Source: UBA4292 sp002395865 (GTDB lineage: Bacteria > Bacillota > Clostridia > Lachnospirales > Lachnospiraceae). From it: a stretch of 64,000 nucleotides of DNA. Within the stretch, counting starts at the first letter, position 1. Each line of letters begins with the position of its first letter. Positions 44,072 to 53,415 of the stretch are shown here, piece after piece. The stretch is from the NCBI GenBank assembly GCA_946533395.1, contig CAMNBU010000001.1, forward strand, positions 66,553-130,552, read 5' to 3'. Both the position numbers and the translations under genes were made by a program. A model generated the notes under the pieces. It had not been told where the DNA came from and ran no database searches. It saw only the letters and a list, made by a program, of their open reading frames with translations.

Positions 44072-44180
44072 TATCTGCTGTCCTCCTTTGTTATTGAAAA
44101 CGCCTTGTAACTATTCAGCACGCCTTTACCATACTGTAGCCATTTTCGAAGGAAGCGTAACAAAAAAACGAAAAAAAGCA

Positions 44181-44213
44181 AAAAAACAGCTCCCGCGCAT
44201 ACGCGCGGGAGCC
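44181..44213 (-). terminator. terminator after tuf
   Basis: Perfect stem GCTCCCGCGC/GCGCGGGAGC with GTAT loop, then TGTTTTTTT on the minus strand. Confidence 0.92.
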
Positions 44214-44237
44214 GAATATGAATCTGTGTTTAAAAGA

Positions 44238-45425
44238 TTACTCGAGGATCTTTGTAACAGCGCCTGAGCCGACTGTTCTACCACCCTCACGGATAGCGAA
44301 ACGAAGCTGCTCCTCCATAGCTACGGGATGGATAAGCTCTACAGTCATCTCTACGTTATCACCGGGCATGCACATCTCTGTACCCTCGGGAAGGTTGCAA
44401 ACACCTGTAACGTCTGTTGTTCTGAAGTAGAACTGAGGACGATAGTTGTTGAAGAAAGGTGTGTGACGACCACCCTCATCCTTGGTAAGTACGTATACCT
44501 GAGCCTGGAACTTGGTGTGGCACTTTACTGAACCCGGCTTGCAGAGAACCTGACCACGCTCGATCTCGTTTCTCTGAACACCACGAAGAAGTGCACCGAT
44601 GTTATCACCGGCCTGAGCCTCATCAAGGAGCTTACGGAACATCTCAACGCCCGTAACAACAACCTTTCTTGTCTCCTCATGGATACCAACGATCTCAACT
44701 TCATCAGAAACATGAAGTGTACCACGCTCTACTCTACCTGTAGCAACGGTACCACGACCTGTGATTGAGAATACATCCTCAACAGGCATAAGGAAAGGCT
44801 TATCTGTATCACGTACAGGATCAGGAATGTAAGAATCTACAGTATCCATGAGCTCCATGATCTTGTCGCCCCACTCGCCGTTGGGATCCTCAAGAGCCTT
44901 AAGAGCTGAACCACGGATGATAGGGCAGCCCTTGAAACCATACTCCTCAAGCTGCTCTGTGATTTCCATCTCAACGAGCTCAAGGAGCTCCTCGTCGTCA
45001 ACCATATCGCACTTGTTCATGAATACTACGATGTAAGGAACGCCTACCTGACGAGACAGAAGGATGTGCTCCTTTGTCTGAGCCATAACACCATCGGTAG
45101 CTGCAACTACGAGGATAGCGCCATCCATCTGAGCTGCACCGGTGATCATGTTCTTAACGTAGTCAGCGTGTCCGGGGCAGTCAACGTGTGCGTAGTGTCT
45201 CTTCTCTGTCTGATACTCTACGTGTGCTGTGGAGATAGTGATACCACGCTCTCTCTCCTCCGGAGCCTTATCGATATTCTCGAAATCAACCTTTGTATTA
45301 CCTGCAACTCTCTCTGCCAGAACCTTTGTGATAGCAGCTGTAAGAGTGGTCTTACCATGGTCAACGTGTCCGATGGTACCGATATTGCAATGTACTTTGC
45401 CTCTTTCAAACTTAGCCTTTGCCAT
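44238..45425 (-). CDS. tuf: elongation factor Tu
   Basis: 395 residues. Delivers aminoacyl-tRNA to the ribosome. G-domain motifs GHVDHGKTTLTAAI, DCPGHADYVKNMI and NKCDMVDDEELLELV; C-terminal MPGDNVEMTVELIHPVAME. Strong codon bias. It has its own promoter (45491-45519) even though it follows fusA, and its own terminator. Confidence 0.98.
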   Translation of the reverse strand: MAKAKFERGKVHCNIGTIGHVDHGKTTLTAAITKVLAERVAGNTKVDFENIDKAPEERERGITISTAHVEYQTEKRHYAHVDCPGHADYVKNMITGAAQMDGAILVVAATDGVMAQTKEHILLSRQVGVPYIVVFMNKCDMVDDEELLELVEMEITEQLEEYGFKGCPIIRGSALKALEDPNGEWGDKIMELMDTVDSYIPDPVRDTDKPFLMPVEDVFSITGRGTVATGRVERGTLHVSDEVEIVGIHEETRKVVVTGVEMFRKLLDEAQAGDNIGALLRGVQRNEIERGQVLCKPGSVKCHTKFQAQVYVLTKDEGGRHTPFFNNYRPQFYFRTTDVTGVCNLPEGTEMCMPGDNVEMTVELIHPVAMEEQLRFAIREGGRTVGSGAVTKILE

Positions 45426-45490
45426 TTTTTAAATTCCTCCTAGAATTAATTAGCTGCGCCCTGGCCGGGCGGATTAAACAGACTGCTACG

Positions 45491-45519
45491 ATTATATTTC
45501 ATAACCGTGATTTTTGCAA
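45491..45519 (-). promoter_or_regulatory. promoter of tuf
   Basis: Minus strand TTGCAA (45514-45519), 17 bp, TATAAT (45491-45496). A ~60-nt leader with GCCC..GGGC hairpin precedes the AGGAGG site. Confidence 0.82.
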
Positions 45520-45586
45520 GTCTTATTTTATAAATTATTACTACCCGTCGGTATAAAACCGGATGTTTTCAGGCTGTGGGCAATGA

Positions 45587-47704
45587 TTATTTGCCCTTAA
45601 GGGCCGAAAGGACCTTCTCCTGAACATTCTTGGGAACCGGCTCATACTTCTCGAAGAACATGGAGTAGTTACCGCGGCCCTGTGTTGCAGAACGAAGCTC
45701 TGTAGAGTAACCGAACATTTCTGCAAGCGGAACGAGAGCTGTAACCATCTTGCCGCCGCCGATGTCGTTCATCTCACGAACCTGTCCGCGCTTTGAGTTA
45801 AGGCTTCCGATAACGTCGCCCATGTAATCCTCGGGCATGGTGACCTCGACCTTCATGATGGGCTCAAGCAGCTGGGGAGCGCCCTTCTGCATAGCCTCCT
45901 TGAATGCCATTGAACCTGCGATGTGGAATGCCATCTCCGAAGAGTCGACCTCGTGGTAAGAACCGTCGTATACATTTGCATGTACACCGAGTACGGGGAA
46001 ACCGCCGAGTATACCGGCCTTGGTAGCCTCCTCGATACCCTCGCCGACTGCGGGGATGTACTCCTTCGGAATAGCACCGCCGACAACAGTGCTCTCGAAC
46101 TCGAAAGTCTTCTCGCCGTTGGGATCCATAGGTGTGAAGATGACCTTGCAGTGACCGTACTGTCCGCGACCGCCTGACTGCTTCGCGTACTTGCTGTCGA
46201 CTGTAACTTCCTTCGTGATGCACTCCTTGTAAGCTACCTGAGGTGCGCCTACGTTTGCCTCTACGTGGAACTCTCTCTTGAGACGGTCAACGATTATCTC
46301 CAGGTGTAATTCACCCATACCTGAGATGATGGTCTGGCCTGTCTCCTCGTCCGTACGAACGCGGAATGTGGGATCCTCCTCTGCAAGCTTTGCAAGGGCG
46401 ATACCCATCTTGTCCTGACCTGCCTTTGTAAGGGGCTCGATAGCGATGGAGATAACGGGCTCGGGGAACTCCATGGACTCAAGGATAACCGGATGCTGTT
46501 CATCGCAGATCGTGTCACCTGTTGTCGTGAGCTTGAAGCCTACTGCTGCGGCGATGTCGCCCGCGTAAACTCTGTCGAGCTCCTGCCTCTTGTTTGCATG
46601 CATCTGAAGGATACGTCCTACACGCTCCTTCTTGTCCTTTGTAGCGTTCAGCACGTAGGAACCTGCTGCGCAGGAACCCGAATATACTCTGAAGTAAGCA
46701 AGCTTACCTACGAAAGGATCGGTCATGATCTTGAATGCAAGAGCAGCAAAGGGCTCTTCATCGGATGAGTGTCTCTCCACCTCATTGCCGTTTAAGTCAA
46801 CGCCCTTGATAGGGGGGATATCGGTAGGTGCAGGCAGGAACTCGATGATAGCATCAAGAAGCTTCTGAACACCACGGTTTCTGTAAGCGGAACCGCAGCA
46901 TACAGGAATAGCCTTGCACTCACAGGTAGCCTTACGAAGGACAGCCTTTAACTGCTCTACTGAAGGCTCCTCTCCCTCGAGGTACTGCATCATAAGGTCG
47001 TCATCAAGCTCGCAGATCTTCTCAATAAGCTCGGTCCTGTAGAGCTCGGCCTCGTCAGCCATGTCCTCAGGGATGGGACCTACTGTGATATTGTCGCCCT
47101 TGTCGTCATTATAGATGTATGACTGCATCTCGAAAAGGTCGATGATTCCCTTGAAATCATCCTCCTTGCCGATGGGAAGCTGCAGGCAGATAGCGTTCTT
47201 TCCAAGTCTGGTTCTGATCTGCTCTACTGCTCCGTAGAAATTGGCTCCCAGGATATCCATCTTATTGATGAATGCCATTCTGGGAACGTTGTATGTGTCT
47301 GCCTGTCTCCAGACATTTTCTGACTGAGGCTCAACGCCGCCCTTTGCGCAGAATACGCCGACAGCCGAGTCGAGAACTCGAAGAGATCTCTCAACCTCGA
47401 CGGTGAAGTCTACGTGTCCGGGTGTATCGATGATATTGATACGATGCTCAAGCGCGCCGGGCATGGGCTTGGTCTCCTTCTCAAGAGTCCAGTGGCATGT
47501 CGTGGCCGCTGATGTGATCGTGATACCTCTCTCCTGCTCCTGCTCCATCCAGTCCATGGTAGCGGTACCCTCGTGTGTATCACCGATCTTGTAGTTTACA
47601 CCGGTATAATATAGGATACGCTCGGTAAGAGTGGTCTTACCGGCATCGATATGAGCCATGATTCCGATATTTCTGGTCCGCTCAAGCGGATATTCTCTAC
47701 CCAA
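45587..47704 (-). CDS. fusA: elongation factor G
   Basis: 705 residues. Drives translocation. G1 AHIDAGKTTLTERILYYTG, G3 DTPGHVDFTVEVERSLR, G4 FINKMDILG, and the C-terminal GGGKMVTALVPLAEMFGYS with QGRGNYSMFFEKYEPVP. Complete, normal length. Cotranscribed with rpsL and rpsG (24 bp gap to rpsG). Confidence 0.98.
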   Translation of the reverse strand: MGREYPLERTRNIGIMAHIDAGKTTLTERILYYTGVNYKIGDTHEGTATMDWMEQEQERGITITSAATTCHWTLEKETKPMPGALEHRINIIDTPGHVDFTVEVERSLRVLDSAVGVFCAKGGVEPQSENVWRQADTYNVPRMAFINKMDILGANFYGAVEQIRTRLGKNAICLQLPIGKEDDFKGIIDLFEMQSYIYNDDKGDNITVGPIPEDMADEAELYRTELIEKICELDDDLMMQYLEGEEPSVEQLKAVLRKATCECKAIPVCCGSAYRNRGVQKLLDAIIEFLPAPTDIPPIKGVDLNGNEVERHSSDEEPFAALAFKIMTDPFVGKLAYFRVYSGSCAAGSYVLNATKDKKERVGRILQMHANKRQELDRVYAGDIAAAVGFKLTTTGDTICDEQHPVILESMEFPEPVISIAIEPLTKAGQDKMGIALAKLAEEDPTFRVRTDEETGQTIISGMGELHLEIIVDRLKREFHVEANVGAPQVAYKECITKEVTVDSKYAKQSGGRGQYGHCKVIFTPMDPNGEKTFEFESTVVGGAIPKEYIPAVGEGIEEATKAGILGGFPVLGVHANVYDGSYHEVDSSEMAFHIAGSMAFKEAMQKGAPQLLEPIMKVEVTMPEDYMGDVIGSLNSKRGQVREMNDIGGGKMVTALVPLAEMFGYSTELRSATQGRGNYSMFFEKYEPVPKNVQEKVLSALKGK

Positions 47705-47728
47705 AATCTTTTCCTCCTATAGCGGTGA

Positions 47729-48199
47729 TTAGAATCTGAAATGTGCAAATGCCTTGTTTGCATCTGCCATCTTGTGCATGTCTTCCTTCCTCTTTACGGC
47801 TGCGCCTGTGTTGTTGGAAGCGTCGAGGATCTCGTTAGCGAGCTTCTCCTCCATCGTCTTCTCACCTCTCTTGCGAGAGAACATGGTCAGCCATCTGAGA
47901 GCCAGAGCCTGTCTTCTGTCAGGCTTTACATCGATCGGCACCTGATATGTGGCACCGCCGACTCTCTTCGCTTTTACCTCAAGAAGAGGCATGATATTGC
48001 CCATGGCCTCATTGAAGACCTCAAGAGCGGGCTTTCCGGCCTTCTCCTCAACTCTCTCAAATGCGCCATAAACGATCTTCTGCGCAACACCCCTCTTGCC
48101 GTCAAGCATGATATTGTTGATCAGCTTCGTTACGACCTTGTCGCCGTAAATGGGATCTGCTAATACGTCTCTTTTCTGGATATGTCCTTTACGTGGCAC
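47729..48199 (-). CDS. rpsG: 30S ribosomal protein S7
   Basis: 156 residues from GTG 48199, giving the conserved start (M)PRKGHIQKRDVLADPIYGDK; AAGGAGGGAAGG lies just before it, which decides this start over the ATG seven codons upstream. It binds 16S rRNA in the head of the small subunit. Late motif KANKAFAHFRF-like end is intact. Confidence 0.97.
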   Translation of the reverse strand: MPRKGHIQKRDVLADPIYGDKVVTKLINNIMLDGKRGVAQKIVYGAFERVEEKAGKPALEVFNEAMGNIMPLLEVKAKRVGGATYQVPIDVKPDRRQALALRWLTMFSRKRGEKTMEEKLANEILDASNNTGAAVKRKEDMHKMADANKAFAHFRF

Positions 48200-48357
48200 G
48201 TTCCTTCCCTCCTTAATCAATAATGCATTAGATCATCGGTACTCACAATAAAAATGTGTTCGCGCTCGGTTCTTGTTTCTTTAACCTATATCTGCAACCG
48301 TCAGAAGGTCTTCGTTCGAATGCCGGCACTAAACAAATACTGTTTTCAGATAATTAA

Positions 48358-48780
48358 TTATTTCTTTGCGTCCTTAGGTCTCTTTGCACCGTACTTTGAA
48401 CGCGCCTGTCTTCTCTTGGCAACACCTGCTGTATCAAGTGTACCTCTGATGATGTGGTATCTTGTACCGGGAAGATCCTTTACACGGCCTCCGCGGATAA
48501 GAACGACACTGTGCTCCTGAAGGTTATGTCCCTCACCGGGGATATAGCTCGTAACCTCAAGGCCGTTTGAAAGACGAACTCTGGCAATCTTACGAAGAGC
48601 AGAGTTAGGCTTCTTAGGTGTGGCAGTCTTTACAGATGTGCATACGCCTCTCTTCTGAGGAGCGCTGATATCCGTCTGCTTCTTGTGAAGGGAGTTGTAA
48701 CCCTTCTGCAGTGCGGGAGCTGTGCTCTTCTTCTCTGCAGTCTGTCTGCCCTTTCTCACTAACTGGTTAAATGTAGGCAT
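48358..48780 (-). CDS. rpsL: 30S ribosomal protein S12
   Basis: 140 residues from ATG 48780 (MPTFNQLVRKGRQ), preceded by AGGAGG; the 31 extra upstream codons are not part of the protein. Standard decoding-centre regions TPKKPNSALRKIARVRLSNG and YIPGEGHNLQEHSVVLIRGG. No streptomycin-resistance change at the usual Lys (KKPNSAL) is visible. First gene of the str operon in this window. Confidence 0.97.
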   Translation of the reverse strand: MPTFNQLVRKGRQTAEKKSTAPALQKGYNSLHKKQTDISAPQKRGVCTSVKTATPKKPNSALRKIARVRLSNGLEVTSYIPGEGHNLQEHSVVLIRGGRVKDLPGTRYHIIRGTLDTAGVAKRRQARSKYGAKRPKDAKK

Positions 48781-48861
48781 CCTTTTTCCTCCTGATAGAA
48801 TTAAACAATGTGATGTGTCAGAGCCGGTTGTACTCTTCCCGCCCGTTTTTGGGCGCAAAAC

Positions 48862-48903
48862 GACACATGGCAAGTATTATAACATCTTTTTGCCATGTGT
48901 CAA
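48862..48903 (-). promoter_or_regulatory. rpsL promoter inside a 12-bp inverted repeat
   Basis: Minus strand TTGACA (48898-48903), 16 bp, TATAAT (48876-48881). Perfect arms GACACATGGCAA and TTGCCATGTGTC (48862-48873 and 48890-48901) bracket the -10 box with a 16-bp spacer. Confidence 0.85.
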
Positions 48904-48958
48904 TAGTAAATTTCAATAAATGTACGCCCCGCATATCAACAAATCCTCCATTTCGGGA

Positions 48959-48987
48959 TTGATAAACCCGGCAAAATGTGATATTAT
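48959..48987 (+). promoter_or_regulatory. promoter of the scaffold/GGGtGRT operon
   Basis: TTGATA (48959-48964), 17 bp, TATTAT (48982-48987), 45 bp before the start; AAGGAGGA precedes ATG 49033. Divergent from the rpsL promoter. Confidence 0.82.
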
Positions 48988-49032
48988 TTTAACGATCATG
49001 GATTTCAACCACATTATATTAAGGAGGACTAT

Positions 49033-49725
49033 ATGATCTACTCAACAGAAGTAAAGAACATGTGCCCCATCACCCAGGGGGTACATCACGGCGCTGCTCC
49101 GATCCCGGAGGAGGCGAAGTGGGTCAAGGCAAAGAAGATTGAGGACATCTCCGGCTATACTCACGGTATCGGCTGGTGCGCACCTCAGCAGGGAACCTGC
49201 AAGCTGTCCCTCAACGTAAAGGACGGCATCATCCAGGAGGCTCTCGTAGAGACCATCGGCTGCTCCGGTATGACCCATTCCGCAGCTATGGCAGCAGAGA
49301 TCCTTCCGGGACTCACCATACTTGAGGCACTCAATACCGACCTCGTATGCGACGCCATCAACACAGCCATGAGAGAGCTCTTCCTGCAGATTGTTTACGG
49401 AAGGACACAGAGTGCATTCTCTGAGGACGGTCTTCAGATCGGTGCAGGTCTTGAGGATCTCGGCAAGGGAACACGTTCAATGATCGGTACCACATACGGT
49501 ACACTTGATAAGGGCCCCCGCTACCTCGAGCTCACAGACGGCTACATTACTCACCTCGCACTTGATGAGAACGATGAGATCATCGGCTACAAGTACATCA
49601 ACTTCGGAAAGCTCATGGACGCTTTAAAGAAGGGTGAGGAAGCATCGGCAGCTATCGAGAAGGCAAGCGGCCAGTACGGAAGAGTTGCTGACGCAGTTCG
49701 TCTCATCGACCCCAGGAAAGAGTAA
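49033..49725 (+). CDS. NifU/IscU-like iron-sulfur scaffold protein
   Basis: 230 residues. The N-terminal half resembles IscU-type scaffolds (GIGWCAPQQGTCKLSLNVKD, VETIGCSGMTHSAAM), with cysteines 11, 49, 56, 77 and 106 as possible cluster or metal ligands. The C-terminal half (LELTDGYITHLALDENDEII) is not typical of IscU. It is the first gene of a two-gene operon; the second is the GGGtGRT protein, and the pair occurs together in anaerobic Firmicutes. Codons are strongly biased as in highly expressed genes. No cysteine desulfurase is nearby. Confidence 0.85.
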   Translation: MIYSTEVKNMCPITQGVHHGAAPIPEEAKWVKAKKIEDISGYTHGIGWCAPQQGTCKLSLNVKDGIIQEALVETIGCSGMTHSAAMAAEILPGLTILEALNTDLVCDAINTAMRELFLQIVYGRTQSAFSEDGLQIGAGLEDLGKGTRSMIGTTYGTLDKGPRYLELTDGYITHLALDENDEIIGYKYINFGKLMDALKKGEEASAAIEKASGQYGRVADAVRLIDPRKE

Positions 49726-49742
49726 GAAGGAGGATCAAAACA

Positions 49743-50762
49743 ATGGCATTATTTGAATCATATGAAAGAAGAGAGCCTCAGATTCTTGCTAAGCTGAAGG
49801 AGTACGGCATCTCATCCATTGAAGAGTGTAGGGATATCACCATGGCTGCAGGCATCGATGTGTACAAGCTCATCGAGGGCATCCAGCCCATCTGCTTCGA
49901 AAATGCAAAGTGGGCTTACACAGTAGGCGCAGCGATCGCTATCAAGAAGGGCTGCCGCAAGGCTGCAGACGCAGCAGCTGCCATCGGCGAGGGTCTTCAG
50001 GCATTCTGCATTCCCGGCTCTGTGGCAGACACACGTAAGGTAGGTCTCGGCCACGGCAATCTCGGAAAGATGCTCCTCGAGGAGGACACCGAGTGCTTCG
50101 CATTCCTCGCAGGCCACGAGTCATTCGCAGCCGCTGAGGGCGCTATCGGTATCGCAGAGAAGGCAAACAAGGTTCGCCAGAAGCCTCTGCGTGTTATCCT
50201 GAACGGTCTCGGCAAGGACGCAGCTCAGATCATCTCACGTATCAATGGCTTCACATTCGTAGAGACCGAGTATGATCCCTACACCAACACTGTTAAGGAA
50301 CTGTCCAGAAAGTGCTACTCCAAGGATGCCAACAGCCCCCGTGCAAAGGTCAACTGCTACGGTGCAAATGATGTTTGCGAGGGCGTAGCCATCATGTGGA
50401 AGGAGAACGTAGACGTTTCCATCACCGGTAACTCCACGAACCCCACACGTTTCCAGCACCCTGTTGCAGGTACCTACAAGAAGGAGCGCCTCGAGGCAGG
50501 CAAGAAATACTTCTCAGTTGCTTCCGGCGGCGGTACAGGACGTACACTTCACCCCGACAACATGGCAGCAGGTCCCGCTTCCTACGGTATGACCGACACC
50601 ATGGGGCGTATGCACTCTGACGCTCAGTTCGCAGGTTCTTCTTCAGTTCCCGCGCACGTAGAGATGATGGGTCTTATCGGCGCCGGCAACAACCCCATGG
50701 TCGGCATGACTGTTTCTACAGCCGTTTCGATCGAGGAGGCTGCCAAGGCAGGTAAGTTCTGA
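49743..50762 (+). CDS. GGGtGRT-motif protein of unknown function
   Basis: 339 residues. Recognised by the block FSVASGGGTGRTLHPDN, with GGGTGRT at 262-268, plus GLGHGNLGKML and GESFAA-like stretches (GHESFAAAEGA). Seven cysteines (51, 71, 89, 118, 191, 205, 212), several as likely metal ligands. No catalytic family known to me beyond the motif name. It begins 17 bp after the scaffold gene, so they are cotranscribed. A phosphate- or nucleotide-binding role for the glycine-rich loop is a guess. Confidence 0.85.
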   Translation: MALFESYERREPQILAKLKEYGISSIEECRDITMAAGIDVYKLIEGIQPICFENAKWAYTVGAAIAIKKGCRKAADAAAAIGEGLQAFCIPGSVADTRKVGLGHGNLGKMLLEEDTECFAFLAGHESFAAAEGAIGIAEKANKVRQKPLRVILNGLGKDAAQIISRINGFTFVETEYDPYTNTVKELSRKCYSKDANSPRAKVNCYGANDVCEGVAIMWKENVDVSITGNSTNPTRFQHPVAGTYKKERLEAGKKYFSVASGGGTGRTLHPDNMAAGPASYGMTDTMGRMHSDAQFAGSSSVPAHVEMMGLIGAGNNPMVGMTVSTAVSIEEAAKAGKF

Positions 50763-50788
50763 TCTCGGTTAAATACATAAACGCAGGA

Positions 50789-50817
50789 CCGGCCGGTGAG
50801 ATCACCGGCCGGTTTTT
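50789..50817 (+). terminator. terminator after the GGGtGRT gene
   Basis: 11-bp stem CCGGCCGGTGA/TCACCGGCCGG, then TTTTT. Strong, in the gap between convergent genes. Confidence 0.9.
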
Positions 50818-50854
50818 AATTTTGCTCCCGATAATAAATCCTTCGCTTCGGGGC

Positions 50855-53350
50855 TTAGATAAAGAGCTCGGGCTCTTCCTCTCCGCTCTCCAGCTTAGCC
50901 TGCTGTCTTTCCTTAGCCTTCCGGATCTGCTCCTGTACACTCTTCTGTATGCGTTCTATCTCGGCCTCATAGTCGTAGTCATCGTCATCGCCGGCTTCGG
51001 ACTTCGCATCCTCTTCCTTCTCCTCACCGTTTTCGGACTTCTCGTCATCATGAGCATAGCGGGACTCATTACCTTCACCTATCTGCTCTTCGTCTCCGTG
51101 ATCGACTTCATCCTCATTGATCTCAGCCTCAAGATCACCAATCTCATTGTCCAATCCATTATTGAACAGCTTTCCCTTTAACGATACGGCCCTGATCTTA
51201 GGCAGATATGATTCAGCCGTGCGGTATCCCGCGTCACCGGGCTTCAAGCCCCTCGCGTCATTCACCTTCTTGACCTGTGCAAGGAAGATATCCCGTGCTT
51301 CCGTACCCCTTGTGAGTCTTCCGAGCAGCTCCATCGACTCATCAAATCTCCGGTTCTTCTCCTCGGATCTGAATCCCTTCTCCTTGCCTGTCTGGTAATC
51401 CACGATCTTATCGACCAGGTTCATGGCAGTGGACGGGTTCGGGCCCTTGCGGTGCATGTCGAGTGCCTTAAGCATGGCCTGATGCTTGGGACCGTATGAG
51501 GACATGGCCTCCGCCTTTACTTTTTCGAGTTCATCGGCATGTGCCTTCTCCAGTGCCTCCTTTTCTGCCCTCTTCTCAAGGAGCAGCTTCCTCTTGCCCG
51601 TGACATTGTCAGGGATCTCTGCCTTTAGTGCTGCCTCGTAGAGCGCGCTGCTCTTTTCGATATTGTCCTGATGCTTCGGCTCGAGAATCTTCGTCTCACC
51701 GGAGATCTTCTTACAAAGCTCATTGAAGCCGGGCAGATTCATATCATCCGCGTCCTCCCACTCCGAAAACTTCCTGTTTATTTCATTTACCTTGTCCATA
51801 AGGGCGTTCGGTCTTCCGTTACACATCTCCTGCATTGCCTTTTTGTTGCGACATGCAAGTTTGAACGCGGGATCGTCATATATCTGCTTTGCGGTCTTTA
51901 ACAGTTCCTGCTCATTGAACTTATCAGGCTTTCTGTTCTCCTTTTTCTCGGTAGAAAGTTTCAGTGCGGCAGCCATTTTAGCCGCATGTGTCATCTGGAT
52001 CTTCTCTCTGTCGGGCGCCGCCTCAAAAATACTGTCCAGGTATTCGAGATGCTTCTCGGAAGCGAAATCGCGCCTGTTATTTGCGAAATATTTCGCGTAG
52101 GTATTATTCTCCGGCATCAGCACATCGTTCATGTCATCAAGCTCGGAATACTTCCTGTCCTTCGACGAGACGTCATATGCCCTGTCTACACATTCATTGA
52201 AGATATCCTCTATTCCGCCCGCATGTCCCTTCCTTATGATATCGTCGTAATCATCATCCTTGAGACCTTCATTCACCCTGTTCCTGAACTTGGAATATGC
52301 CGGGTCGTTCATAAGCGCACCGATCTTGGTCCCCAGCTCGTCCGGACTGATATAGGTCTTTGTAAGATTATCCTTCTTGTTGCGCACTGCGCCCGAGAGT
52401 TGTCTTGCGGCAATGATGGTCAGAAGATCACGAATATTCATCTTTTTCCCGGACTTTAATGTGTTCTGCACCCCCTCGATTATCTGGGCTCCGGTCTTTA
52501 CCTCTTCGAGCTTGCCGATAGCCACATGATCCTTCCTGTCCCTGGCATCGGGAGATATGTATCTGGAGAAGAGGGGATCGATCTCGGCGCCGTCGTACGA
52601 GGGATTGAGTTCAGGCTCTCTCCGGGCAAACTTCGCCAGCTTATCCTGCAGCATTCCGCCGTGCCCCTTCGTTATATCCTTCACATTATAGTCTTTTCTG
52701 TATTTGACGCAGAAATCCCTGAAATGTCTCGACTCCGTCAGCTTGCCCATATAACGGTTAAGCTCAAGCGCGCTGATCTGTCTGTTCTTTAAGTTTGCGG
52801 CATTGCCTCTCACCGCGTCCGACAGATGTCTCACCGCAATGATCTTTGCCAGCTGATCGTTCGATACCGTTCCATCCTTATCTACTTCCCTCTGGACCTC
52901 CTCGATCCACTGCGCTCCGGACTTGGAAAGCGAGTTTTTGTTGATCTCATTGATATCAGGACCGTAATCTTTTATAAAATTCTTCTCGCCGATATCCCTG
53001 CTCGGCTTGTTGTCCTTATCCTTACCCTCCTGCATGTACAGCTCGCCGAGATTCATCAGGTTCTCCTCGAGCTGCTCCAAATTCTGCTCGGCGCCGCGCT
53101 TCAGACCTTCTTTGAGCTCCAAGTTGTCGCTGTTCTCGTTCTGCTTAAGAGTCATAAGCTGCTGTAGCAGGCTGTTAATGTTGGCTGCGGCCTTGCGCCC
53201 CGGATGATCCTTCGCCTTCTCACTAAACTTTTCCTCTAACTTCTCCTTCAGATTATTAAGAGGCTTCAGAGCGTCCTCCTGATAGTCCTTTCCGAAAGCC
53301 CCCATAAAATATTCAGCCATCTGCTGCGGGGTCTGTCTAAGTATTGGCAT
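50855..53350 (-). CDS. 831-residue repeat protein of unknown function
   Basis: No known family and no signal peptide or transmembrane helix. Highly charged and almost all helical, with at least three copies of one module: residues ~145-242 (IIAVRHLSDAVRGNAANLKN...KGHGGMLQDKLAKF), ~288-388 (IIAARQLSGAVRNKKDNLTK...KGHAGGIEDIF) and a weaker one at ~434-523 (KMAAALKLSTEKKENRKPDK). Residues ~620-700 may be a fourth. The tail after ~735 is very acidic (GDDDDYDYEAEIE) and may be coiled. It stands alone between the galactanase and the GGGtGRT gene. Function unknown. Confidence 0.75.
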   Translation of the reverse strand: MPILRQTPQQMAEYFMGAFGKDYQEDALKPLNNLKEKLEEKFSEKAKDHPGRKAAANINSLLQQLMTLKQNENSDNLELKEGLKRGAEQNLEQLEENLMNLGELYMQEGKDKDNKPSRDIGEKNFIKDYGPDINEINKNSLSKSGAQWIEEVQREVDKDGTVSNDQLAKIIAVRHLSDAVRGNAANLKNRQISALELNRYMGKLTESRHFRDFCVKYRKDYNVKDITKGHGGMLQDKLAKFARREPELNPSYDGAEIDPLFSRYISPDARDRKDHVAIGKLEEVKTGAQIIEGVQNTLKSGKKMNIRDLLTIIAARQLSGAVRNKKDNLTKTYISPDELGTKIGALMNDPAYSKFRNRVNEGLKDDDYDDIIRKGHAGGIEDIFNECVDRAYDVSSKDRKYSELDDMNDVLMPENNTYAKYFANNRRDFASEKHLEYLDSIFEAAPDREKIQMTHAAKMAAALKLSTEKKENRKPDKFNEQELLKTAKQIYDDPAFKLACRNKKAMQEMCNGRPNALMDKVNEINRKFSEWEDADDMNLPGFNELCKKISGETKILEPKHQDNIEKSSALYEAALKAEIPDNVTGKRKLLLEKRAEKEALEKAHADELEKVKAEAMSSYGPKHQAMLKALDMHRKGPNPSTAMNLVDKIVDYQTGKEKGFRSEEKNRRFDESMELLGRLTRGTEARDIFLAQVKKVNDARGLKPGDAGYRTAESYLPKIRAVSLKGKLFNNGLDNEIGDLEAEINEDEVDHGDEEQIGEGNESRYAHDDEKSENGEEKEEDAKSEAGDDDDYDYEAEIERIQKSVQEQIRKAKERQQAKLESGEEEPELFI

Positions 53351-53415
53351 TTTTGTACCCTCCCTTATGTTGTTTATCTACTGAAAATGAATTATTTTAA
53401 GCCATTTATACGCTT

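Noticed and set aside
48781..48873. 31 extra N-terminal codons on S12
   Set aside because: S12 has a fixed start MPTFNQLVRK with AGGAGG just before it; the upstream codons lie in the leader and promoter palindrome.
50833..50847. 15-bp match AATAAATCCTTCGCT shared with 57322-57336
   Set aside because: A few 15-mers are expected to match by chance in 64 kb, and the surrounding bases do not continue the match, so it is not a second foldback copy.
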